DNA from: Eubacterium sp.
Lineage (GTDB): Bacteria; Bacillota_A; Clostridia; Lachnospirales; Lachnospiraceae
Length of the DNA: 14,874 nt
Direction: 5' to 3'
NCBI GenBank assembly: GCA_023663915.1
Contig: JAMPGN010000096.1
Coordinates: 1 to 14,874 of the forward strand
This document shows positions 6,417 through 14,490 of the stretch, piece after piece. The position numbers were made by a program, and so were the translations under genes. Every line of letters begins with the position of its first letter. Within the stretch, counting starts at the first letter, position 1. The notes beneath the pieces are model-generated. The model did not search any database. It was given only the letters and a program-made list of their open reading frames with translations, and was not told the origin of the DNA.

Positions 6417-8438
6417 ATGATCGAAAACAGCAAAGTACAGAAAATATTATACGGCGGAGATTACAATCCCGAACAGTGGCCCGAAGAAACATGGGAAGAA
6501 GATATGCGTCTGCTCAAACTGGCACACATTGACATCGTCACGCTGAACGTGTTCAGCTGGGCTTCCCTGCATCCTTCCGAAGATACCTACTGTTTCGATA
6601 AACTGGATAAAATCATGGATCTGGTCACACGGCACGGCATGAAAGTCTGTCTCGCCACTTCCACTGCTGCGCATCCCGCATGGATGGCACGGAAATATCC
6701 CGATATACTTAGGACAGATTTTAACGGCATGAAGCGCAAATTCGGAGGTCGTCACAACTCATGCCCTAACAGCCCCACTTACCACAAGTATTCCACTGCC
6801 CTTGCCACCAAACTGGCAGAACGCTACCAATCTTACGACAATATTGTCGCCTGGCATATCGCCAATGAATACGGCGGAGAATGCTACTGTGAAAACTGCG
6901 AGAAAGCGTTCCGTATTTGGCTGCAAAATAAATATAAGACCATTGACGCTGTCAACGAAGCATGGGACACTGCTTTCTGGGGACACACCTTCTATGATTT
7001 TGAGGATATCGTACTGCCAAACATGCTCTCCGAACATTTTGATGCTAACCGGACGACTTTCCAGGGCATTTCCCTGGATTACCGGCGTTTTAACTCGGAA
7101 AGCATCTTAAACTGTTTCCGCATGGAATACGATGCCATCCATGCCATCACACCGGATATCCCGATCACCACCAACCTGATGGGGAATTATCAGCCGCTCG
7201 ATTATCAGATGTGGGCAAAATATATGGATTTCATCTCATGGGACAACTACCCTGCCTACAACGCTACCCTGGAAGATACGGCATTCAAACATGATTTGAT
7301 GCGCGGCATCAAACAGGGAAAGCCTTTTGCACTGATGGAGCAGACTCCCAGCGTGACCAACTGGCATCCCTACAATGCCTTGAAACGTCCGGGCGTGATG
7401 CGGCTGTGGAGTTATCAGGCGGTAGCGCACGGAGCGGACACCGTCATGTTTTTCCAGCTTAAGCGCAGTATCGGCGCATGTGAAAAGTACCATGGCGCGG
7501 TTATTGACCATGCCGGTCATGAAAATACGAGAGTCTTCCGCGAAATCACGCAGCTTGGCGCGGAACTTGACAAAATCGGTTCCTTGACGCTCGGTGCAAG
7601 AACACAGTCCAAGGCGGCGATCCTCTTCGATTGGGATAACTGGTGGGCGACCTACTATTCCGCAGGTCCCAGCATCAACCTGCAGTATTGCGATGAAATA
7701 CTGAATTACTATAAGGCTTTCAACAACCTGAATATCTCCGTGGATCTGATCGGTGTGGAAGATGAACTATCCGGCTACTCTTTCGTTGTCGCTCCAATCC
7801 TGTACATGATAAAACCCGGCTATGACGAGAAAATCAGACAGTTTGTGAAAGCCGGCGGTAAGTTCCTGACGACTTTCTTCAGCGGCTATACCGACGACCA
7901 TGATCTGGTCACAACAGGCGGTTATCCGGGCAGATTGCGGGACATTCTCGGCATCTGGGTGGAAGAAGAGGACGCATTACCCGAAGGGGCGTGCAACAGT
8001 TTTACCTACAAAGATATCACCTATCCCGCTGCCCTGATCTGCGATCTGTTATATACAGAAGGCGCCCAGTCGCTCAGTGAGTATGAACAAGACTTCTATG
8101 CAGGCATGCCCACGCTCACACGCAATCTCTTCGGCAAGGGTGTTGCTTACTATGTTGCCACCCGCTCCAATGCGGATTTTTATCGAATGTTAGTGGGCGA
8201 AATATGTAAAGAAGCGGGGATCAATCCGATCATAGACACTCCTGACTACATCGAAGTGACAAAACGGAGTAACGCGAACGGTACATTCCTGTTCTTCCTT
8301 AACCATGATGAGAAGAGCCATGACATCAAGTTAAACTGTGCCGGCAGGAATATTATCAATGATGTCGTATACCATGACGGAGATACCTTGACGCTGCCCG
8401 CTAAAGATGTAGCGATCATACTTACAGACAAACAATAA
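6417..8438 (+). CDS. GH42 beta-galactosidase
   Basis: Hydrolyses terminal beta-galactosides. The 673-aa length is usual for GH42. The (beta/alpha)8 barrel starts with YGGDYNPEQWPEETWEED. The acid/base Glu151 is in AWHIANEYGGEC, and the nucleophile Glu308 is in ALMEQTPSVTNW. The structural zinc cluster is complete: Cys116, Cys156, Cys158 and Cys161 (CYCENC). A trimerisation domain follows from about residue 400 (ILFDWDNWWA...), and a small beta domain ends in LPAKDVAIIL. GGAGG at 6406-6410 sets the ATG. There is no signal peptide, so it is cytoplasmic and needs imported oligosaccharides; no transporter is in the window. It is followed with almost no gap by a ruined fucosidase, suggesting the pair once processed fucosylated galactosides such as host or milk glycans. 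GH42 enzymes are often active on galacto-N-biose or galactooligosaccharides; the exact substrate is not readable here. Confidence 0.95.
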   Translation: MIENSKVQKILYGGDYNPEQWPEETWEEDMRLLKLAHIDIVTLNVFSWASLHPSEDTYCFDKLDKIMDLVTRHGMKVCLATSTAAHPAWMARKYPDILRTDFNGMKRKFGGRHNSCPNSPTYHKYSTALATKLAERYQSYDNIVAWHIANEYGGECYCENCEKAFRIWLQNKYKTIDAVNEAWDTAFWGHTFYDFEDIVLPNMLSEHFDANRTTFQGISLDYRRFNSESILNCFRMEYDAIHAITPDIPITTNLMGNYQPLDYQMWAKYMDFISWDNYPAYNATLEDTAFKHDLMRGIKQGKPFALMEQTPSVTNWHPYNALKRPGVMRLWSYQAVAHGADTVMFFQLKRSIGACEKYHGAVIDHAGHENTRVFREITQLGAELDKIGSLTLGARTQSKAAILFDWDNWWATYYSAGPSINLQYCDEILNYYKAFNNLNISVDLIGVEDELSGYSFVVAPILYMIKPGYDEKIRQFVKAGGKFLTTFFSGYTDDHDLVTTGGYPGRLRDILGIWVEEEDALPEGACNSFTYKDITYPAALICDLLYTEGAQSLSEYEQDFYAGMPTLTRNLFGKGVAYYVATRSNADFYRMLVGEICKEAGINPIIDTPDYIEVTKRSNANGTFLFFLNHDEKSHDIKLNCAGRNIINDVVYHDGDTLTLPAKDVAIILTDKQ

Positions 8439-8440
8439 CA

Positions 8441-9615
8441 TTGCGCTTTGATACCGCCGGCGCGAAATATGTCGTCCCCGTGGCAGAGCATCATGATGGT
8501 TTCCAGATGTATGCAAGCGATCTGTCCATATACAATGCCACAATGCCGCGCAGACGGGACCATGCCGGGATATTCTGGGGAACTGAAATCTTCTTTTGGA
8601 AAAAGAGGTCTGGTATTCTGCACCTCCACCCATCGGGCGGAGCATCACTGGTTTATGGGAAACGGCAAGGATTTTAACAGCGATATCAAAGAGCCGCTGC
8701 ACTGCGGCGACTTCTACTGACCGTCGCAACAGAAGCAACCCGACCATCAGGATCTCCATGCTAAGCCATATCCCAACCGTGAATTTCTGGAAGACTGGCT
8801 CTGCCGCACCTGCGAGATCATCGAACGCTATCAGCCTAAGCTCCTTTATTTTGACTGGTGGATTCAGCATGAAGCATACAAGCCGTACTTACGCAAGATT
8901 GCAGCATATTACTATAATCGCGGTATTGAATGGGCAGCCCGCCGCCATCTGCTACAAACATGACGCGATGGCTTTCGGAAGCGGGATCGTGGACGTGGAG
9001 CGCGAAATTCGCGGACGCAAAACCTTATCACTGGCAGACCGACACTGCCATTGCCCGCAGCTCATGGTGTTATAGTGTTATACCACCTCGCTGGATTATA
9101 AGAGCAGTTATGAGCTGATCTGTTACCTCATCGACGTCGTCAGCAAAAACGGAAATCTCCTGCTCAATGTCGGTCCAAAAGCGGATGGCACGTTTGCCAG
9201 GGAAGACTCCGCCATCCTGCGCGATATCGGAAACTGGCTCTCTGTAAACGGCGAAGCTGTCTACAATACAAAACCATGGCGTTATGCCGCTGAAGGTTCC
9301 ACCGTCGAGACGGAAGGGCAGTTCAGCGATGCTTCCGCTCCTGTTTATACCAGCGAGGACTTCCGTTTTACTGCCGGGAATGGATGTATTTATGCCGCTT
9401 GCCTAAAATATCCAAAGAACGGCTGCGTGACAGTTCATGCGCTTTCTAAATCAAGAGATGCTAATAAGCCGAACTTCCATGGGATTATCCGTGGAGTGGA
9501 GATACTTGGATTTGATGAGAAGCCGGAGTTTACGATTGATGGTATGGGGATGCATGTTTTCACCCGAAATGTTGAAAGTGATTTTCCGGTGGTGTTTAAG
9601 ATTATTACGGAATAG
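8441..9615 (+). pseudogene. Decayed GH29 alpha-L-fucosidase
   Basis: Pieces in three frames line up end to end as a GH29 enzyme: AGAKYVVPVAEHHDGFQMY, then KRGLVFCTSTHRAEHHWF, then EDWLCRTCEIIERYQPKLLYFDWW (the Asp codon at 8853 is the probable nucleophile), then ICYKHDAMAFGSGIVDVER, then KPYHWQTDTAIARSSWCY, then NGNLLLNVGPKADGT and a C-terminal beta domain to the TAA at 9615. Lesions: roughly the first 90 residues are missing, with the remnant starting 2 bp after the GH42 stop; a +1 shift near 8572-8582; TGA (8718-8720) where a glycine codon is expected; an extra base near 8937-8943; a +1/-2 shift near 9003-9005; an exact 8-bp duplication at 9067-9082. It cannot make a working enzyme. Family call is from recalled motifs. 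Confidence 0.9.
9067..9082 (+). repeat. Exact 8-bp tandem duplication in the fucosidase pseudogene
   Basis: GTGTTATA occurs twice back to back. Removing one copy joins the SSWCY frame directly to TTSLDYKSSYEL, so it is an insertion lesion. It is one of several inactivating changes and probably recent, since the copies are identical. Confidence 0.9.
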
Positions 9616-9679
9616 TGATGGGATGTAGCATTGTCAGATAGTTTTTGGGAAGGGAGAGCTTCTAAGTGTGATTGTGACA

Positions 9680-9735
9680 AGACCTCCCAACACAAGGCGT
9701 GCATGTGCTTTGTGTTGAGAGGTCTCTTATTTCAT
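9680..9735 (+). terminator. Rho-independent terminator of the GH42/GH29 unit
   Basis: Arms 9680-9695 (AGACCTCCCAACACAA) and 9710-9725 (TTGTGTTGAGAGGTCT) pair over 16 bp with one C-A mismatch. The T-rich CTTATTTCATTT follows. It is 65 bp after the pseudogene stop and marks the left border of the AT-rich accessory segment. Confidence 0.8.
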
Positions 9736-9785
9736 TTAAAAACACTCTATTCTCGCCTTCTTCACCTTATATATGGTCTGCTGTG

Positions 9786-9882
9786 TGATAGATAATTGGA
9801 TATTATTGATCAGAAGTTGGATGGATGATTAAAAGTTATTCGTTGGACTTTATAATGAAGAAAATATCAATAATTAGGTATT
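9786..9882 (+). repeat. Inverted promoter-region repeat, left copy
   Basis: Two blocks, 9786-9806 (contains ATAGATAATTGGATATTA) and 9841-9882 (CGTTGGACTTTATAAT, later AATAATTAGGTATT), match the minus strand at 14158-14070 in the same order. Relative to the right copy, this one carries about 34 extra bases between the blocks and lacks about 25 bases inside the second block. It lies directly upstream of the methyltransferase gene. The rest of the gap 9736-9785 shows nothing recognisable. Confidence 0.75.
9829..9856 (+). promoter_or_regulatory. Candidate promoter of the methyltransferase/ATP-grasp unit
   Basis: TTAAAA (9829-9834), 16 bp, TATAAT (9851-9856). The TATAAT is shared with the right repeat copy, but the -35 there is a different hexamer because of the extra bases in this copy. 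The coding start is about 60 bp downstream. Confidence 0.5.
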
Positions 9883-9918
9883 ATTCCCATAAGAGAAATG
9901 AAAGGAATACTCATTATA

Positions 9919-10674
9919 ATGAATGAACAAATATTCACCGGTGTTGGTGAAATATATGCAAAATTCCGCCCCACATATCCGTCAGCATTGGTTCAATATC
10001 TTTGCACCAATATTGGAATAAATGATAAAAGCGTAATTGCAGATGTAGGTTCTGGGACAGGGATTCTAACAAGACTTCTTTTGGATGTAGGAGCAAAAGT
10101 TTATGCCGTAGAACCTAATGAAGATATGCGAAAGGTTGCAGAAATTAATCATCAAGGCAGATCAAACTTTATATCAATTAATGCCACTGCCGAGGACACT
10201 TCCCTTATGAAACACAGCGTAGACTATATTACTGTAGCACAAGCGTTCCACTGGTTTAATCAAATATGCTTCAAGAAGGAATGCCAACGCATTCTAAAAC
10301 CTAACGGCAAAGTTATCTTGATATGGAATCGTAGAGATGAGGCATCTGAACTAGTACAAGCTATTGATTCTATAAGTCAAAAATATTGCCTACAATTTTC
10401 AGGCTCATCATGTGGAATGCGCGGTGCGAAAACCGAAAATGAATATCAAGATTTTTTTACAGGGAAATATGATACACAGATATTTCCGAATGACATTTTA
10501 TTTGATAAAGAGCGGTTTATCGGGTTACATCAATCTGCCTCTTATAGATTAAATCAAACTGATATAAATTATCATAACTATATACTTGCCCTATCAGATT
10601 TTTTTAATTCGCATTGCACCGACAATCAATTAATCTTACCAAATAATACATGCTGTTATATAGGTTCTGTATAA
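9919..10674 (+). CDS. Class I SAM-dependent methyltransferase
   Basis: A 251-aa Rossmann-fold methyltransferase of the Methyltransf_11/25 type. An N-terminal FTGVGEIYAKFRPTYP motif is usual for this group. Motif I is ADVGSGTGI (41-49), with acidic Glu65 in VYAVEPNEDM binding the ribose. NATAEDT (88-94) and VAQAFHWFN (107-114) complete the SAM pocket, and LKPNGKVILIWNRRD is the strand after the core helix. The acceptor is unknown; the group includes small-molecule and lipid O-, N- and C-methyltransferases. I chose the ATG at 9919 because AAAGGA lies upstream and conserved sequence starts there; an in-frame ATG at 9898 would add seven hydrophobic residues. The ATP-grasp gene follows 23 bp later, so the two probably act on one product. 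The DNA is AT-rich compared with the genes to the left. Confidence 0.88.
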   Translation: MNEQIFTGVGEIYAKFRPTYPSALVQYLCTNIGINDKSVIADVGSGTGILTRLLLDVGAKVYAVEPNEDMRKVAEINHQGRSNFISINATAEDTSLMKHSVDYITVAQAFHWFNQICFKKECQRILKPNGKVILIWNRRDEASELVQAIDSISQKYCLQFSGSSCGMRGAKTENEYQDFFTGKYDTQIFPNDILFDKERFIGLHQSASYRLNQTDINYHNYILALSDFFNSHCTDNQLILPNNTCCYIGSV

Positions 10675-10697
10675 AACAAAAGGAAGAAGAGATATCT

Positions 10698-11675
10698 ATG
10701 CCAAAAATTTTATTTTTAGCACAATTTGCACCAACTGATGGAAAAGTTTTGGTTCCGCCGCAGACACCGGAAGAGGAATTTTATGCATCTACATATCATC
10801 AGAAGATTATCGAAGTATTAACGAAAGGAAATTATGACTTTGATACAGCAAGTGATGTCAATTATTTGATTAGGAATCATGACAAATATCAACTAGTCTG
10901 GTCTGTCTATAATCGCCTTGGATTCCGTAATAGTGAAATATTTGTACAATCTTTGTGTGAATTCTACGATATTGAATATATTGGAGCTACCCCTAATGTG
11001 CGCGCGTTGGTTGAAGACAAAAGTATGTCTAAACAGCTAGCGGAACATCTTGGAATCAAAACGGCTTCATGGGTTGTAGCTTCTAAAGAATATCCGTTGC
11101 CTCATATTCCACCTTTTCCGGGACCATATTTTGTAAAGCCGAGATTCGGCAGTGCTTCAATGAACATCGATGAAAGTTCATTTTGTCAAACATGGGAGGA
11201 TGCCATTAGGAAATCTGAAAATTATTTTAGTCATCATATAGATGTTATTGTAGAAAAATATATAGATGGTTTATGCTATGGTGTTTCAATTTTAAATTCA
11301 TTGGAAGGGCAGGCATTGGTTGCACCGCCACATTATACCGTATCCAACAAAATCGGAAATATTATGACTTATTCCCAAAAGCGCTTTGCTGAAGAGGGGA
11401 TGTCACGCCATACCAGCAATGACACAAGCATTAATATACAGCTGCAGTATCTTTCCAAGAAGTATTTTAAGGAAATGCAGCCATGCGACTATGCCCGTAT
11501 AGATTTCATTTTAGAGTCGGATAGCCATATACCATATTTCCTGGAGGTCAATGTCTTAATGAATTTAGGTATACGTGGAGGATTTGTCAACAGCTTCTTA
11601 GAGAATCATTTTAAAACATATAATGAACTAATTGACTATATCCTGCGACTCGGATTATCAAGAGTCAAGAGTTGA
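10698..11675 (+). CDS. ATP-grasp ligase, D-Ala-D-Ala ligase-like
   Basis: A 325-aa ATP-dependent carboxylate-amine ligase with the Ddl layout. An N-terminal preATP-grasp domain (MPKILFLAQF, about 1-100) is followed by VEDKSMSKQLAEHLGI (105-120). The ATP-binding Lys147 is in YFVKPRFGSASM, and VEKYIDGLCYGVSIL (185-199) is the hinge. The metal/substrate site is YARIDFIL (Arg267, Asp269) and FLEVNVLMNLG (Glu283, Asn285). The canonical Ddl NTLPGMT is altered to NVLMNLG, so substrate specificity probably differs from D-Ala-D-Ala. Start ATG 10698 follows a GGAAGAAGAG purine run; a longer in-frame start at 10650 would overlap the methyltransferase. Paired with the methyltransferase it could make a methylated peptide or amino-acid conjugate, but no carrier, precursor peptide or exporter is seen. 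The stop lies inside the 3' end of the facing gene. Confidence 0.88.
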   Translation: MPKILFLAQFAPTDGKVLVPPQTPEEEFYASTYHQKIIEVLTKGNYDFDTASDVNYLIRNHDKYQLVWSVYNRLGFRNSEIFVQSLCEFYDIEYIGATPNVRALVEDKSMSKQLAEHLGIKTASWVVASKEYPLPHIPPFPGPYFVKPRFGSASMNIDESSFCQTWEDAIRKSENYFSHHIDVIVEKYIDGLCYGVSILNSLEGQALVAPPHYTVSNKIGNIMTYSQKRFAEEGMSRHTSNDTSINIQLQYLSKKYFKEMQPCDYARIDFILESDSHIPYFLEVNVLMNLGIRGGFVNSFLENHFKTYNELIDYILRLGLSRVKS

Positions 11676-13988
11676 CAAAATCAACTCGGCATCAAACCCA
11701 TGATAGAAAATGCAACCAGGATGAAATTGTTCTTTCCAGTCCGAATCCTGAAATTTAATATTATTCGTAAATCGGTGTGAATAGAAGTCATATATTCTTT
11801 GTGCATCTTTTACATCACCGCGTAAGGGTTCATTTTTTATTTCATTCAATAATTTTGTATTATATATGCCATTCATATATTCAACCAACATTCTGTTGAT
11901 TTTATATAAAATTTTAGTAGGTGTTACGTTTGAATCAGCAATATATTCACAAAAGATTTCGTCAAGAAAAATCAGCGCGTTGGCGGGGTCTTTTTTTGCA
12001 ACATACAAGGCTTGATTGATCCTTGCATAGATGTAGGGAGTTTCTGTCGTTCCAGAATCAGATAAAAAAACGTCAAAATACTGCGTCGGATTTTCTTCCG
12101 TTTCTCTCATCAAGTAAATTCCATAGTTCATGTTTAAATATAGATATTTTGAATCATTAAATTCAAGAATCTTTTTTACTTCCTTGATTTTTTCCTGCAA
12201 AATAATTTTGGCATGAGTATCAGACTCATTCTTTATCAAATAACCCACAAAATTTGACACCGTACGATTATAGTTCACCGGATCACTATTTTTAAACTTC
12301 GATAAACAATAATTATAATTCTGAATTCCTATCTCTACATCTTCCATATAATAGCTAATATTTCTTAATAAGAAACGATAATATTGTGAACTATCAAAGT
12401 TTTCATAATAATATTCAAAGCTAGTGTTGGTTAGAATGTCATTACATTGTTGATTTTCTCCATCATTATATAGTGCCGTAAATAGCACTGCCATAATTAG
12501 GCATTTTTCATCAATACTATGGCTGGTATACACAAGTTCCCATAATTTTTGGCAGTAATCTCCTTCATGCATTCTTTCTTGTAAGAGGGCAAGAAGTATT
12601 TGACATTCCCGCTCTTGTATAAAATCGGGATGCTGTTTCAATCTCATGCTTGGAACGTCATAAATTTGCATATTATAGTACATGGAACAAATTTGAACCA
12701 GATCTTCCTTTCTTTGTAAACAAAATAGCATATCAAGATATTGCTGTTCTACTTTTTGTAGCTCTTTTTGTTTGCGGAGCAATAATAATATATACTCTTT
12801 TCTCCTATTATAATCTTTGTCCAAACTATGTATTGCAAATTTTAACTGTGGGATTGTCATTTCAGATTTGTTCATTTCAAAACTTTCAATGATATATCTC
12901 GAAATCGTCAATTTCTCAATTAATGAGACCTTTACCTTCGTCTCTGTTACAAGATTTCTATTTAAATGAATATCTTGATGTGCGTCAATGTCGATAATAT
13001 CACGATTCTTAAGCTGTTTCGTGATTTTAGCAAATTTCTCATAGGGAAATTCAAAAGGAATGTGCATTATTTTAACGAAAACATGGTATAAAATCTCAAT
13101 ATTTATATATGTACCTAAAGTAAGCATAATTTTTAAGATACAGAGGGATTCTTTATCCAATTGGATAAAGTTCATGTTAAAGCCACGAATATATGACATA
13201 ATGATGTGAATATTCCGGTCATATCGCTCAAAAATATTATAATACTCCTCTTCAATAGGCTTTCTATAATATTGGAATAATCCGGTTATCAGGTAATTAT
13301 CAGGACGCTTAAAAATATTCTCCATTGTGTAGGGCACATATGTCTCATATGCTAATTTTGATAACGTTTCGTTACCCGAATAATATGGAGTCTGCGGAAG
13401 TGTCAATAGGATTTTAATATTGCTGACAGGAAATAATTTTGCCACAAATTCTAATGAAACGGGGGACAAATCACTGGTATTGTCTAACAAGATATATACG
13501 GATTGCGTTTTATTGTTGCGCTCCATTTTCTGAAACATATAAACCATTGCTTTTTCAAGTTTATAATCAGACAAATGATTTATATCGACATCTATCGTAT
13601 CCTTTATTACATTTATTAAATCAACAGCAATCTTTCCGATATTTGCCAATGGAGAAAGAAAAGAAAGTGTACTGGCAGACGAAACCAATGACTTGAGTAT
13701 TTGCGTTAAAACCTCTCCGCCGTCTATGGTATAACTCTTTAATTGATTTCCTTCACATCCGGAAAATATTTGTTCCGCAATTTGTACAGTCACACTTTCT
13801 TGTTTCCTGCAATCTATATAAAAGCAAAACTCTTCTTCTGTATTTAAATCAAGACATAGTTTTTTTAAGAATTGGGAAATCCCACTATTATCGAAACAAT
13901 AATAGGCAACAAAATTATTTTGTGCTAAAGCTTCTTTCACTTCTTTCAGTTCATCTTCGCGTCGTGTAAATTCAATTTTTCTTGGCAT
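11658..13988 (-). CDS. Large STAND-like ATPase with degenerate P-loop and helical-repeat C-terminus
   Basis: 776 aa from the ATG at 13988. A PRKIEFTRREDELKEVKEAL opening is typical of STAND/AAA_16-like NTPases (F.gRE.EL). The expected Walker A follows, VAYYCFDNSGISQFLKKL (27-44), but the GKS/T is replaced by ISQ, so the ATP-binding lysine is missing. A Walker B-like YILLDN is at 165-170 and a sensor-like KILLTLPQT at about 191. Residues from about 250 on are all-helical. The C-terminal half has TPR/SEL-type pairs such as ARINQALYVAKKDPANALIFLDEIF. An in-frame ATG at 14060 would add a short hydrophobic stretch; AGGAAA before 13988 is weak, so the start is not settled. The role is unknown; STAND proteins act in signalling, regulation and phage defence. 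It is AT-rich, has no close partner on its strand and converges on the ATP-grasp gene. Confidence 0.75.
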   Translation of the reverse strand: MPRKIEFTRREDELKEVKEALAQNNFVAYYCFDNSGISQFLKKLCLDLNTEEEFCFYIDCRKQESVTVQIAEQIFSGCEGNQLKSYTIDGGEVLTQILKSLVSSASTLSFLSPLANIGKIAVDLINVIKDTIDVDINHLSDYKLEKAMVYMFQKMERNNKTQSVYILLDNTSDLSPVSLEFVAKLFPVSNIKILLTLPQTPYYSGNETLSKLAYETYVPYTMENIFKRPDNYLITGLFQYYRKPIEEEYYNIFERYDRNIHIIMSYIRGFNMNFIQLDKESLCILKIMLTLGTYINIEILYHVFVKIMHIPFEFPYEKFAKITKQLKNRDIIDIDAHQDIHLNRNLVTETKVKVSLIEKLTISRYIIESFEMNKSEMTIPQLKFAIHSLDKDYNRRKEYILLLLRKQKELQKVEQQYLDMLFCLQRKEDLVQICSMYYNMQIYDVPSMRLKQHPDFIQERECQILLALLQERMHEGDYCQKLWELVYTSHSIDEKCLIMAVLFTALYNDGENQQCNDILTNTSFEYYYENFDSSQYYRFLLRNISYYMEDVEIGIQNYNYCLSKFKNSDPVNYNRTVSNFVGYLIKNESDTHAKIILQEKIKEVKKILEFNDSKYLYLNMNYGIYLMRETEENPTQYFDVFLSDSGTTETPYIYARINQALYVAKKDPANALIFLDEIFCEYIADSNVTPTKILYKINRMLVEYMNGIYNTKLLNEIKNEPLRGDVKDAQRIYDFYSHRFTNNIKFQDSDWKEQFHPGCIFYHGFDAELILSTLDS

Positions 13989-14069
13989 AATTATATATTT
14001 TCCTAAACTATCTAAAGCATTAACAGAAATAACAATAACAGGTATCAACAAAATACGCATATTATTGCC

Positions 14070-14158
14070 AATACCTAATTATTAATATTTTCTTTAGATT
14101 TCACAGTAACACCTTTCTTTATTATAAAGTCCAACGGATAATATCCAATTATCTATCA
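14070..14158 (-). repeat. Inverted promoter-region repeat, right copy
   Basis: On the minus strand it reads the same two blocks as the left copy at 9786-9882: 14158-14138 and about 14136-14070. It includes CGTTGGACTTTATAAT and AATAATTAGGTATT. An internal pair of AAAGAAA direct repeats brackets the roughly 25 bases missing from the left copy, suggesting a slippage deletion there. It lies upstream of the ATPase gene. Confidence 0.75.
14121..14148 (-). promoter_or_regulatory. Candidate promoter of the ATPase gene
   Basis: Minus strand TTGGAT (14148-14143), 16 bp, TATAAT (14126-14121). Transcription would start near 14114, leaving a leader of about 126 nt before the chosen ATG at 13988. Confidence 0.55.
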
Positions 14159-14350
14159 TTTTCATCCAAACAATTATCAACCTACATTCATACAACAGAA
14201 TTGTACCACATCTTCTTCTAAAAAAACAGTACTTTTTTATAATCATAGTATTATTAATGCTATCCAATTCCCAATCAAGTATTTTTACCTTCGCTTCGTA
14301 ATCCATAGAGGTCTCTGTATTCCCTTTAAGTGCCGCCTAACCTAACAAAC
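14159..14350. other. AT-rich gap between the ATPase module and the Rpn gene
   Basis: No supported gene. A 70-codon minus-strand frame (14306-14094) runs through it but has no clear ribosome binding site, and its end is the promoter repeat. A short TACAAT hexamer and A-runs are the only signals. I see no insertion-sequence ends or target duplications. Confidence 0.4.
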
Positions 14351-14403
14351 ATAAAAAGAACTCCCCGTTCCTATTCTAGTTGTATAGAAACCGAGAGTTC
14401 TTT
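14351..14403 (-). terminator. Terminator downstream of the Rpn-family gene
   Basis: Arms 14387-14403 and 14355-14371 pair over about 17 bp with three mismatches (AAAGAACTC with GAGTTCTTT is perfect). On the minus strand it is followed by TTTTTAT. It lies 88 bp after the Rpn stop and separates that gene from the ATPase module. The bases 14404-14490 show nothing. Confidence 0.75.
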
Positions 14404-14490
14404 CACACTTATCATTTCATCAAATGCTACCATCCAATCACGAAACTTGCCGTGAAATTATATCTGCTCTTCTGCCATGCACAATGTATA

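Noticed and set aside
8331..8870. Long open frame on the minus strand across the GH42/GH29 junction
   Set aside because: It is antisense to clear GH42 and GH29 sequence and has no motif of its own.
13989..14060. N-terminal extension of the ATPase with a hydrophobic stretch (membrane anchor)
   Set aside because: The family-like sequence begins at the ATG at 13988 and the extension is short and adjoins the promoter repeat. Kept only as an alternative start.
9786..14158. Composite transposon or insertion sequence between the inverted repeats
   Set aside because: No transposase or integrase gene is present, the repeats contain promoters and are internal rather than terminal, and no target duplication is visible. 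The inverted arrangement itself is reported as a finding.
14094..14306. 70-codon minus-strand frame upstream of the ATPase gene
   Set aside because: No ribosome binding site, no family resemblance, and its 3' half is the promoter repeat shared with 9786-9882, where the same frame is broken by stops.
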